Assembly: GCF_023913735.1 (NCBI RefSeq)
Contig: NZ_JAMXBH010000018.1
Span: 34,407 to 98,406, forward strand
Direction: 5' to 3'
DNA length: 64,000 nucleotides
From: Pseudarthrobacter raffinosi
GTDB taxonomy: Bacteria > Actinomycetota > Actinomycetes > Actinomycetales > Micrococcaceae
Shown here: positions 1 to 7,593 of the stretch, piece by piece
Layout of the letters: every line of letters starts with the position of its first letter
How positions within the stretch are numbered: the stretch's first letter is position 1
The notes under the pieces: generated by a model
The model's database searches: none
Seen by the model: the letters and a program-made list of their open reading frames with translations, nothing else
What the model was told of the DNA's origin: nothing
Position numbers and translations under genes: made by a program

Positions 1-122
1 ACCGGCTGGCCGCCACAATTCCGAACGTCAGGACTGTGACGATCCCGCGCTGCGGCCACTTCGCCAACGTCGAGCAGCCGGAGCACGTGCAGCAACTGCT
101 CGAGGGCCTGTGGTCACTGTGA
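1..122 (+). CDS. alpha/beta hydrolase, C-terminal end (partial at window edge)
   Basis: The window opens inside this gene; the frame starting at base 3 runs to a TGA at 120-122. The visible 39 residues include GHFANVEQPE, where the histidine is the usual last member of the Ser-Asp-His triad of alpha/beta hydrolases, then the C-terminal helix VQQLLEGLWSL. The end matches, almost residue for residue, the full-length hydrolase at 37429-38340 and the decayed copy at 40166-40440, so the three are paralogues. Substrate cannot be predicted. Confidence 0.8.
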   Translation, partial: RLAATIPNVRTVTIPRCGHFANVEQPEHVQQLLEGLWSL

Positions 123-132
123 AGGCGTTGAA

Positions 133-918
133 TCACAGGTTTGCGGCTTCTTGCTCCGCCAGCCTGATCATACGAAGTTCGTCCTCCACCGCGCGGGACG
201 GCCAATAGTCCTTCGACAGCTCAGTTGCCCGGGTCAGATCTGCCGCCGGGAAGAGCTTGCCGAGCATTCCGGCCGCCTGAAGCAGGGCGATCAGCACTAT
301 GGTCCTCGCATCGGGCGCCTTGGAATCAGGCTTGGCAGCAGGGGCCCCGGCACCAGGCTTCGTGGAATCGGGCGTCCCTGCGTCAGCCGTCCCCGCATCA
401 CTGGTCCCCGCATCAGAGCCGGCATCGGTCGCCGTGGTATCCGGCGCCTCGAGATGGGACGGCGCACCGCTGAGTGCGGCCTGGATCTTTTCCAGGAGCG
501 CCGACTCCGGAGCGTGATCCTTCTCCGGGTACCGCACGGCCCGGAACCGGCCCAGGTGCTTTTCGCCGACATGTTCTACGATGCCCAGTGACGCCATGCC
601 CTCGTAGACACGCTGCACTACGGCGCGGCCCTCCAGCATGCCTACCCACCCCTTGGGAGTGTGGGGCCGGGATTTGCCACGGATGACTTCCAGCTCGCGC
701 TGGAAGTCCGTTGCCGGGGCGTCGCCGGTGGCCCTGATGCGCTTCCCCTGCAGCTCGATCGCACCGATCAGGTCCAGCTCGGCCAATATTGCCCCTGCCA
801 CAGTGGTCCTGAGTGCGAACACCGGCACTTCAGGTTTGCCGTTCAAGTCGTTCGTTGCCAGAAGGAGGAAGGCCTGGGGAAGGTTCAGCTCCGCCGCCTT
901 CGGTGTTTCAGCGTCCAT
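133..918 (-). CDS. GOLPH3/VPS74 (GPP34) family protein
   Basis: A protein of about 261 residues that begins LNLPQAFLLLATND and has the AILAELDLIGAIEL helix and the TPKGWVGML segment typical of GPP34 proteins, which in eukaryotes bind phosphatidylinositol-4-phosphate at the Golgi; the role of bacterial members is not settled. Between the core and the last helices lies a low-complexity insert with DAG repeated at a five-residue period (TDAGS DAGTS DAGTA DAGTP), followed by a Pro/Ala/Lys linker. The ATG at 918 was chosen because homology starts there; a GTG at 951 would add 11 residues, and neither has a clear ribosome site. It is separated from the Ter operon by an SDR relic and a palindromic repeat, so co-transcription is doubtful. 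Confidence 0.75.
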   Translation of the reverse strand: MDAETPKAAELNLPQAFLLLATNDLNGKPEVPVFALRTTVAGAILAELDLIGAIELQGKRIRATGDAPATDFQRELEVIRGKSRPHTPKGWVGMLEGRAVVQRVYEGMASLGIVEHVGEKHLGRFRAVRYPEKDHAPESALLEKIQAALSGAPSHLEAPDTTATDAGSDAGTSDAGTADAGTPDSTKPGAGAPAAKPDSKAPDARTIVLIALLQAAGMLGKLFPAADLTRATELSKDYWPSRAVEDELRMIRLAEQEAANL

Positions 919-972
919 ACGAACATGGTGGCCCTGTTGGGCGCCCACCACAATGAGGATTTACAAAGGCGA

Positions 973-1006
973 GCGGACGACGGCGGGACCTCCTGCCGTC
1001 GGACGC
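973..1006. repeat. dispersed palindromic element, copy 1 (degenerate)
   Basis: Left arm GCGGACGACGGCGGGA is intact; the right arm has lost two bases and carries a C-to-T change (TCCTGCCGTCGGACGC). It overlaps the 3' end of the SDR relic. Confidence 0.75.
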
Positions 1007-1120
1007 AAGGATGGCCCCGTTGATGTTGGTGATGGTGGGGCCGGGGTCCACTGCATTGAAGCGCAGGCCCTTGGGCCCGTACATCACGGCCGAGTTCCTG
1101 GTCAGGCCAAGGCTGGGCAG
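998..1120 (-). pseudogene. short-chain dehydrogenase relic
   Basis: On the minus strand a short open stretch reads GLTRNSAVMYGPKGLRFN then AVDPGPTITNINGAILASDG. The first part matches the helix after the SDR active-site lysine, and NGAILASDG matches the end of an SDR, so the middle of the gene and its whole N-terminus are missing. The relic's last codons run into a copy of the dispersed palindromic repeat at 973-1006. Confidence 0.6.
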
Positions 1121-1142
1121 GTGGCCGCCTGTAGACGTGTGC

Positions 1143-1952
1143 TCAGCGCTGGACCAGCGCATGTATGCGTCGGGAGATTTCTTCGCCTGCCAGGATGCCG
1201 CGGGCATCGGTGACGCGCAGGTGATCCCTGCGGAAGTCGACGTCGGCGAGTTCTCCGTGGGAGGGACGGAAGGCGACGTCAGCTTCGGCCAGCATCGGCC
1301 CGTCCAGCAGCGAATCCCCGGCGGCGATCACCCGGGAGGCCCCAGTCCGCCGGGCGACTTCTGCGACGGCGCTGTTCTTCGTCACCGCGTGCGGCACACA
1401 GTAGAGCTTGCGGCCCTGGACGGACACCGTCCAGCCGAGCGAGGCACACCATGCGTCCAGCTCCCGCACGAATTCCGCGGGCATGAGCTCCCGGTCCACG
1501 ATGGCGTAGAGGAAGAGCTCTTCGGCCTGGCGCAGCCGGAGAATCCAGGACCGGTAGGCCTCCCGGGACAAAAATTCCTCGATGACGGCCAGCGGCGCCG
1601 AGCCCTCCGAGACCCGTTGCCCGACTGTGGTCTGCCACTCGATGTCCGGCTCGCCGTTCTTGAGCAGGACACCGCCGTTGGTGGTGACCGCGTATTCAGG
1701 CACGGCACCGGGCAGCCGGACCCGCCGGTACTGGGCCTCGGTCCGGGTGGTCACTGGGACGAAGATGGTTGTCCGGGTCAGTTCGAGCAGCAGCCGCTCG
1801 GCGGTGCGGGTCATAAACGAGATCGGCACCCCCTCGTGGAGCTCCGCAACCACCATGTCCGGTGCCAGGTGGTCGGGGACGTCCAGAAAGAAGGCCTTCG
1901 CGGAGTAGATGAGGGTCCGGTCAAGGTCCGAGGCCAGCAGGACGGAATTCAC
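1143..1952 (-). CDS. HAD-superfamily hydrolase of the Ter biosynthetic module
   Basis: A 269-residue HAD phosphatase. Motif I is LLASDLDRTLIYS (nucleophile Asp9, general acid Asp11) and the C-terminal metal-binding motif is VIAAGDSLLDGPML. The cap region between them resembles Cof/sucrose-phosphatase-type enzymes. Its start overlaps the stop of the 848-residue PRTase fusion by 4 bp, so the two are translationally coupled. In Ter clusters a HAD enzyme accompanies the PRTase and CitE-like lyase, and together they have been proposed by comparative genomics to make a nucleoside-like metabolite; the phosphatase would remove phosphate from an intermediate or product. That role is inferred. Confidence 0.85.
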   Translation of the reverse strand: MNSVLLASDLDRTLIYSAKAFFLDVPDHLAPDMVVAELHEGVPISFMTRTAERLLLELTRTTIFVPVTTRTEAQYRRVRLPGAVPEYAVTTNGGVLLKNGEPDIEWQTTVGQRVSEGSAPLAVIEEFLSREAYRSWILRLRQAEELFLYAIVDRELMPAEFVRELDAWCASLGWTVSVQGRKLYCVPHAVTKNSAVAEVARRTGASRVIAAGDSLLDGPMLAEADVAFRPSHGELADVDFRRDHLRVTDARGILAGEEISRRIHALVQR

Positions 1953-4495
1953 AGGGCGGCCGCCGCAGTGACTCCATCGGCGCCGGATACCCCGCTGAAC
2001 GTCGGATCGATGAGCCCCACGCAGCTGAAGGGCAGGTGCGGCACCTCCAGCACCGGTACATCGCGCTGCTGAGCCAGCAGCAGGATGTGGGCTATCTCGG
2101 GCGCGGCATCAGGACGCACCAGGATCTTCCACGGCACCCTGCGCAGCAGCACGCGTGTTGTCTCGCCGACTCCGGGTTTGATGAGGTTCAGGTCGTCGAT
2201 CCCGTGTTCCCGGCCGAGGCTTTCCACGGCGAGCCTGCCGGCCCAGGTGGGCGTCCGGTCCGCGGCCAGCAGCGCCCCGGCTTCTGCCCGGGCGAACGGT
2301 TCGACGGTTGGGAAATGGCCAGAGACGGCGGCCAAGAACTCCCGCGAGACGTCGTCACCGCGCAGCTGGTGGTAAAACTTGGCCCCGTGGAAGTCGTCGG
2401 GGCCGATGAACTCCGTGTTGAAGACCGTGCGGGACACGAGCCCGGACACCGTCGAGTTCAGGCAGGCGGAGGGTATGAGGTAGTCCTCGCGCGTGCCGTA
2501 CATGGCGGCGCAGTGCCCGGGATCGGCGAGCACGGCGAGGTCCTTGGGGAAGGCAACACCGTCGGTTTCGGCGAAGCGGTCGAGGCCGGCCGAGAGCTCG
2601 CGGGTGATCGCGCCCTTTCCGGTCCAGCCGTCCACAAAGAGGATCTGCTCCGGGTCATGGTGGGCGGCCAGGTATCGCAGGGCCGTCTGGTCCGGCCCGA
2701 CGCCGCGCACGATGCTCATCGTGTAGTGGGGAAGGTCGATGCCGTGGATCTGCTGGGCCCAGCGGCGCATCAGGATGCCGACCGGTGTGCCGGCCCTGGC
2801 CAGGGAAACCAACACAGGCCGGTTCCGGCGCGCGGCCAGCGCCATCTCGGTCACGGTGCCCACGGCCTGCGCGACGCGCGCGGCGGAGCCTTTCAAGGCG
2901 TCCCGGTACAGCTGCTGGTACTGCTGCGAGGGCGAATATTCGATCGGCAGGGACTCTGCATAGCTCGCCCTGCCCGATTGCATCGCGGCTTCACGATCGG
3001 CCGCGGGCGCTTCCAGCGCGGCATCACCGATGTCCTTGAGCAGCCAGGTGACTTCCTCGGGCGCGTAGGAACCGAACGCCGGTCCGGCCAGCGGCGCCGG
3101 GAGGATGGGTGAGGCGGGCAGGAGGACGACGACGACGCTGCAGACGGCGCTGAGCCCCTCCGTCACGCTGCCGGGACCCGAGAGAACCTCCGCGGGGGTT
3201 CCAGGTTCGGGCATCAGGACGATCGTGCCGAATCTGCGGCCGGCGGGGGAAACATTGTGGGCGAAGCGCACACCGGGGCCGTCCACGGTGACGTCATGGC
3301 TGGTGAACCGCACCGTGCCGGTGATGGCGTAGTCCGGGCGGTCCAGGGCGACGATGGGCGAGCGGGTGGTGGTGGAGAACCGGACGCCGCGGTCCGGATT
3401 CAGCCGGTCCAGTGCATCGGCCACGGCCAGGGGCACGTGGATGAACTCCTCGCTGCCCAGGACCAGAACGGACTCCGCGGCAGCCGCCTGCGGAAGCATC
3501 CGGTGGATCGATTCCGCGATGCCGGCCAGGGTGGCCGCCGCGGGGGCGCCGCCGTTGCCGAACCGGTCGCTGCGGACAGCTGCGCCGTCTGCCGCGGGCT
3601 TGAGGAAGGTCACCGTTCCGGGTGCCGAATCGGGGGTTGCCGGCGCCTGCGGCAGTGCCGCCACCACCTCCTCGGCGCGCTGGAGAATGTCCGCGCCCAG
3701 GGTGATCTGCCCAGTGCCCAGGGCCACTACCCGGATGCGGGTTCCGAGCCGTTCCGCCAGTTCGTCGAACCGGGCCCGGTCCCCCGCTGTCCGCAGGTCC
3801 ACGAGCGCAGCCACCGTGTAGCTGGGATGGGGAGCCAGGGCGTGGAGTTCGGTGATGGTGTTGATGATCGTGGCCCCGGTGCTGAGTTCGTCGTCCACCA
3901 GCACCACCGGTTCCGGGGCGTTCAGGCGCCGCGGATCCGTGGGCAGCAGCCGGTGTGAGGTGGCGTGCGAATGTGATTCCTCGAAGGACCCGTAGGCGGC
4001 GGCGCCCGCCGGGGCGTGCCGGGAGGAATGGATGTAGTACGAGCCGATCGTGTCAGCAACAAGCCGTCCCAGTCCGGTGGCGGTCTCCGCGTAGCCGATG
4101 GTGATGATCTGCTGGTTGCGGGTCTTCAACCCGGCGAGCTGCAGACGGAGGCTCTGCAACGCGGCTCGCCGGCCGCCGTCGTGCGTTTCCCCGCGCAGGA
4201 GCGCGGCGAGCCCGGCCGCAATGGTCGGAGTGACGGATACGGATTCCGGGGTGGCGGACAGAGCCTCGCCGACGAGCACTCCCAGCAGCTCACCGGCGGC
4301 TATGACCAGCCCGGGTTCAGAGGGGACGTGTTTGCCGAGCACCCGGGACACCAGGAGGTGGGCCCGCTTGGGGTTGCGGCGCAGTGCCAGTCCCACCAGG
4401 TCCTCGACCGGCAGCAGGCTCGCGGAGTGGTCCGTCGTGATGCCGACGCCGAGGGCGTCCCGCACAAAACCGCCGGTCCAGATGTCCTGGCTCAA
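1949..4495 (-). CDS. phosphoribosyltransferase-TRSP-StiP-PELOTA fusion protein (Ter module)
   Basis: An 848-residue multidomain protein. Residues about 125-270 form a PRTase domain with the PRPP loop VVLVDDELSTGATI at 197-210. Residues about 300-460 contain the signature TRSP at 377-380 that names the TRSP domain. Residues about 500-765 match the StiP cysteine-protease-like domain (LVSLARAGTPVGILMRRW, then LFVDGWTGKGAI). The last 80 residues (TRVLLRRVPWKILVRPD...) look like a PELOTA RNA-binding domain. In many genomes these parts are two separate genes; here they are one polypeptide. It overlaps the CitE-like gene upstream and the HAD gene downstream by 4 bp each. Predicted to act in synthesis of a nucleoside-like compound tied to the Ter stress response; biochemistry unproven. 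Confidence 0.85.
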   Translation of the reverse strand: MSQDIWTGGFVRDALGVGITTDHSASLLPVEDLVGLALRRNPKRAHLLVSRVLGKHVPSEPGLVIAAGELLGVLVGEALSATPESVSVTPTIAAGLAALLRGETHDGGRRAALQSLRLQLAGLKTRNQQIITIGYAETATGLGRLVADTIGSYYIHSSRHAPAGAAAYGSFEESHSHATSHRLLPTDPRRLNAPEPVVLVDDELSTGATIINTITELHALAPHPSYTVAALVDLRTAGDRARFDELAERLGTRIRVVALGTGQITLGADILQRAEEVVAALPQAPATPDSAPGTVTFLKPAADGAAVRSDRFGNGGAPAAATLAGIAESIHRMLPQAAAAESVLVLGSEEFIHVPLAVADALDRLNPDRGVRFSTTTRSPIVALDRPDYAITGTVRFTSHDVTVDGPGVRFAHNVSPAGRRFGTIVLMPEPGTPAEVLSGPGSVTEGLSAVCSVVVVLLPASPILPAPLAGPAFGSYAPEEVTWLLKDIGDAALEAPAADREAAMQSGRASYAESLPIEYSPSQQYQQLYRDALKGSAARVAQAVGTVTEMALAARRNRPVLVSLARAGTPVGILMRRWAQQIHGIDLPHYTMSIVRGVGPDQTALRYLAAHHDPEQILFVDGWTGKGAITRELSAGLDRFAETDGVAFPKDLAVLADPGHCAAMYGTREDYLIPSACLNSTVSGLVSRTVFNTEFIGPDDFHGAKFYHQLRGDDVSREFLAAVSGHFPTVEPFARAEAGALLAADRTPTWAGRLAVESLGREHGIDDLNLIKPGVGETTRVLLRRVPWKILVRPDAAPEIAHILLLAQQRDVPVLEVPHLPFSCVGLIDPTFSGVSGADGVTAAAAL

Positions 4496-5742
4496 TTCAT
4501 GCTCGCTTCCAGAAGGTCAACGTAAGTGATGTTCTCCGCGGCAACGCCGAAGGCTGCGGCACGCAGCAGCGTCTGGCCGGCCCAGGCCTGATGGGGCTTC
4601 ATCTCATTCATCTTGTTGCCGTACGGCGAGGCCGAGGCGCCGCCGCCGTTCTTGCCGGCGATCTCCAGCGCGTCCACGTATTCCTCGTGGCTGACGACGC
4701 ACATGGCATGGACCAGCGGGACATGGGTGGGGTGAATGACCGTCTTGCCCAGCAGCCCGTTGGCCAGGTCCAGTTCGATTTCGCGGATCAGCCCATCGAG
4801 GTTGGCCGTCAGAATCCGATCGCGGAGGGGCATCTCATTTGCGTCGGCGAAGGGAGTGCGCCGCAGCAGGGGACGCAGCACGCGCTCGCTGTTGCTGTAG
4901 TGCTCCCAGACCGGGCCGGAGATCACGAATCCGTTGTCCGGCCGGCCCAGCATATTCACGATGTCCCCGATCACGGAGGCCACCACCTTGACGTCATAAA
5001 TGGTCAGGTCCCGGGAGCGGCGCAGGCCGAAAGCACTGGACATGTCCGTGGCGCCCACGCGGACGGCCAGGACATCCTCCTTGTTGGCTTGCAGCACGTC
5101 GCAGATACCGGACAAAGTCCTGGCCCGGGTCTCGCCGTGGATCACGAGCGGAGATTCCATGATGGGCATGATCCGCAGCCTGCGGCCGCCCCCGCGTGAA
5201 GCGTTGATGGTATGCAGGGCATCCAGGAACCGCTGGGCCTGGCCGGTCTCATTCTCGAACTTCGGAATGACAAAGCCCACCAGCAGGTCCAGTGCCTTAC
5301 CGCAGCGGCTGGCCAGGCTCAGCATCTGTTCCGGCGTGCGGACCCGGAGAAACAGCAACGGCCCCTCGTCGGAGTGGAAGGCGCCGACAGCGTCGCTGCC
5401 GCTGTCGCCACTCCTGTCGTCGTCGCTGCCGATGCCGCTCCCGCGGCGCGGCCCGGCGGAACCGGCATGCAGCCGGGTCAGCGTGTTCACGACGTTGGTC
5501 TCTGCAGAGTCCACCGCATCATCGGCGATGGAATCCTCGAGGCAGATCACCATGCTCAGGCAGCCGCGGGCAGCCTGTTTGCGGATATCCTGAGCCAGGT
5601 TCGGGCGGTCCGCCGGAGTGTAGAGCGTGGCGCCCAAGGCCACGGCCAGCACCGCTGGCGCCGAGCCCAGGCTCAGCTCCTGCGGAGCGATGTGGAAAAG
5701 GCGCGAGGCATTCTCGTCGCTAAGAAAACTGAAATGGCGCAT
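4492..5742 (-). CDS. HpcH/HpaI aldolase / citrate lyase beta-like protein (Ter module)
   Basis: A 416-residue CitE-like C-C lyase of TIM-barrel type. The strand LSMVICLEDSIADDAV and the later LRIMPIMESPLVI carry the acidic and metal-binding residues expected in this fold, and VRVGATDMSSAFGLRR is also characteristic of the Ter-linked branch. A Ser/Asp/Gly-rich loop (SGIGSDDDRSGDSGSD) near residue 105 is unusual and may be a flexible insertion. The gene is coupled to the downstream PRTase fusion by a 4-bp overlap and follows the upstream Ter protein by 9 bp. It probably cleaves or condenses a carbon chain in the metabolite pathway; the substrate is unknown. Confidence 0.85.
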   Translation of the reverse strand: MRHFSFLSDENASRLFHIAPQELSLGSAPAVLAVALGATLYTPADRPNLAQDIRKQAARGCLSMVICLEDSIADDAVDSAETNVVNTLTRLHAGSAGPRRGSGIGSDDDRSGDSGSDAVGAFHSDEGPLLFLRVRTPEQMLSLASRCGKALDLLVGFVIPKFENETGQAQRFLDALHTINASRGGGRRLRIMPIMESPLVIHGETRARTLSGICDVLQANKEDVLAVRVGATDMSSAFGLRRSRDLTIYDVKVVASVIGDIVNMLGRPDNGFVISGPVWEHYSNSERVLRPLLRRTPFADANEMPLRDRILTANLDGLIREIELDLANGLLGKTVIHPTHVPLVHAMCVVSHEEYVDALEIAGKNGGGASASPYGNKMNEMKPHQAWAGQTLLRAAAFGVAAENITYVDLLEASMN

Positions 5743-5751
5743 GCCGTCCCG

Positions 5752-6504
5752 TCAGTGTCCCTGCCGACGGGCGGCAGCGTTGGTGGTCATGGAAAAGCCG
5801 AATTCCTGCCAGAGCTCGGCGGCGTCGGCGCGGGCCGGCACCGGTTCGGCGCGCAGCTCGATGACTCCATCGATCGCGGTCAGGGACAGGATGTATCTGA
5901 GCTCCCCGCTGGCCGCGGGCAGCGTCACGGTGCCGCCGTCGAAGATCTCCACGGTCAGCGGGGCCGAAGGCTGTCCGATAAAAAGCGACCGGCGCAGCTC
6001 GCGGATATGCCGAAGTGCCACGACGGCGGTCCCGTCCATGTAGCCCACAAGCGGGCGGTTTCCCGAGCACTTGATGGAAGTGCCGGAGACGGCGCCGTCC
6101 ACGGTCATTGCCCCGGTCACGCGTTCTGGGCTTTCCCATGCCGCCGAGGTTGCCCCCGTCACCAGCAGGCTGCCAATCGCCGACTGGCGCCGGTCGAGGC
6201 GGATCATCGGTGTCTGGGCGTTGAGCAGCCTCGTCTCGCCGATCCCGGGAGCCGGAAAGAGCCTGGTGGGCCGGGTCTCGGCTGCCGGCCGGGCTCCGGC
6301 CCATGGGGTCGCCGCTGACGTGGCTGGTGCTGGTGATGTGGGCGCGGACGATCGGCTTAGGGACAGCGACGTCACGGCCGCAGGGGACACCGGAGACGAC
6401 GGCGGCGCTGTCGCCGGGGCGGATGTTTCAGCGCGGGCGGCCGGCTTGACCCGGCGGCTGAGGTACGTGATGTCCGTGCGGGTGCTGGACCTGTTCAGTG
6501 CCAT
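5752..6504 (-). CDS. Ter-cluster protein of unknown function, disordered N-terminus
   Basis: Not recognised with confidence. The first 90 residues are rich in Ala, Pro, Ser and Thr and look disordered. From residue 95 on there is a folded, beta-rich domain (PMIRLDRRQSAIGSLLVTG; YMDGTAVVALRHI; GELRYILSLTAIDGVIELRAE). It lies 3 bp after terD and 9 bp before the citE-like gene, all on the minus strand, so it is surely part of the Ter operon. A TerA-like role is possible by position, but the TerD signature motifs are absent. Confidence 0.7.
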   Translation of the reverse strand: MALNRSSTRTDITYLSRRVKPAARAETSAPATAPPSSPVSPAAVTSLSLSRSSAPTSPAPATSAATPWAGARPAAETRPTRLFPAPGIGETRLLNAQTPMIRLDRRQSAIGSLLVTGATSAAWESPERVTGAMTVDGAVSGTSIKCSGNRPLVGYMDGTAVVALRHIRELRRSLFIGQPSAPLTVEIFDGGTVTLPAASGELRYILSLTAIDGVIELRAEPVPARADAAELWQEFGFSMTTNAAARRQGH

Positions 6505-6507
6505 CGC

Positions 6508-7059
6508 CTAGACATCGAACCGGAAGTCGGCTGCCACGCCGCGCAGGCCAGTCGTGTAGCCCTGGCCCAGGGCCCGGAACTTCCAGTCTTCGCGGTGGCG
6601 GTACAGTTCGCCGAACATCATGGCGGTGATGTTGTCCTGCGGGGACTGGGGAATATCGAAGCGCACGAGCTCCTGATTCTGTGCGGTAGCCACCCGGATG
6701 TACTGGTTGCGGATGGCGGAGAAGGTGCCGGGCCCGCGGAGATCGGGGTCCACGTAGACAATGAACGTAATCTTGGCGACGCCGGCCGGCACCAGGGACA
6801 GGTCGACGTCGATCTGCTCCTGGTCCTCGGTGCCGGCGAAGGCCACCGAGCCCTCCGGGCTGGCGATCTGGTTGAAAAACACCAGGTGATCGTTCGAGAC
6901 GGCACGGCCGCCGGCGTCGCACATGATCGCCAGCGGAACCAGCTCGGACTGGGGCCCCCGGCTGGGAATGGACTGCCAGCCCAAGCCGACCAGGATCTTG
7001 CTCAGTCCCGGGTTCTCGGCCGTCAGCGCGGCGTTGGCCCCGGCCACAAGATTGCCCAT
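6508..7059 (-). CDS. terD: TerD family protein (divergent)
   Basis: A 183-residue TerD-domain protein: GLSKILVGLGWQSI near the N-terminus, LVFFNQIASPEGSVAF in the middle, LVPAGVAKITFIVYV and the C-terminal FRALGQGYTTGLRG all match the family. The acidic calcium-binding segments are weaker than in the two other TerD proteins here (FAGTEDQEQIDVDLSL replaces the usual GDN...GDDE motif), so metal binding may differ. Its ATG overlaps the stop of the upstream 167-residue protein by one base. Known members bind calcium and act in tellurite resistance and phage or colicin resistance. Confidence 0.88.
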   Translation of the reverse strand: MGNLVAGANAALTAENPGLSKILVGLGWQSIPSRGPQSELVPLAIMCDAGGRAVSNDHLVFFNQIASPEGSVAFAGTEDQEQIDVDLSLVPAGVAKITFIVYVDPDLRGPGTFSAIRNQYIRVATAQNQELVRFDIPQSPQDNITAMMFGELYRHREDWKFRALGQGYTTGLRGVAADFRFDV

Positions 7060-7562
7060 CAGCGGCCTTCCAGACGAAGGCTGGACGGCGCGAACTTATC
7101 CTCGAGGAACCGGCCGTGGGTGGACAGCTCGGCAATGGCACCGATCCGCACCTGGTTGGCCAGGTCACGAGCTATTTCCTCGAGCGTGGCGAACTGTTCC
7201 GCCAGCAGCCGCGTCGGCCCGGATTCCTCAGTCCTGGCACTGTCCGGGAGCGCCAGATAAGTGCGCAGGGGATCCGGGATGTAGCTGCAGACGATGGAAT
7301 TCAACAGCACCTGCTGCTCCATCGAAGCCCCCTGCTCGACCATATGGCTCACCAGCGGGCGCAGCACATCGTCGATTTGGCGCAACTGCGAGGACACCGA
7401 CGTCGGCAGCTCAGCGCCGGCCCGCCGGATGGCGCTGCGCAGGTTGTCCAGGGATCCGGCGGTCTGCGCCATCTCGGCGTCGGCCGTTGGCTCGGGAGCC
7501 TGTTCGGTGATGCCCGGCACGGGGGCGCCGCCGAACAGGGAGCCGATGAACTTACCAATCAC
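7059..7562 (-). CDS. Ter-operon helical protein, function unknown
   Basis: A 167-residue, mostly helical soluble protein with no signal peptide and no motif I recognise. The first 35 residues are Gly/Pro-rich; residues 38-165 form several amphipathic helices (LRSAIRRAGAELP, QLRQIDDVLRPLV, TRLLAEQFATLEEIA). It sits 31 bp after telA and overlaps the next terD by one base. This position, next to TelA, is often held by small partner proteins in Ter clusters, so a role as TelA partner is a guess. Confidence 0.65.
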   Translation of the reverse strand: MIGKFIGSLFGGAPVPGITEQAPEPTADAEMAQTAGSLDNLRSAIRRAGAELPTSVSSQLRQIDDVLRPLVSHMVEQGASMEQQVLLNSIVCSYIPDPLRTYLALPDSARTEESGPTRLLAEQFATLEEIARDLANQVRIGAIAELSTHGRFLEDKFAPSSLRLEGR

Positions 7563-7593
7563 TGCGTTACCGCCTGCTGCTTTCCGCCGTCAC

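Noticed and set aside
3257..3958. Long plus-strand open frame over the PRTase fusion gene
   Set aside because: High-GC shadow frame; the minus strand shows clear domain motifs and operon overlaps.
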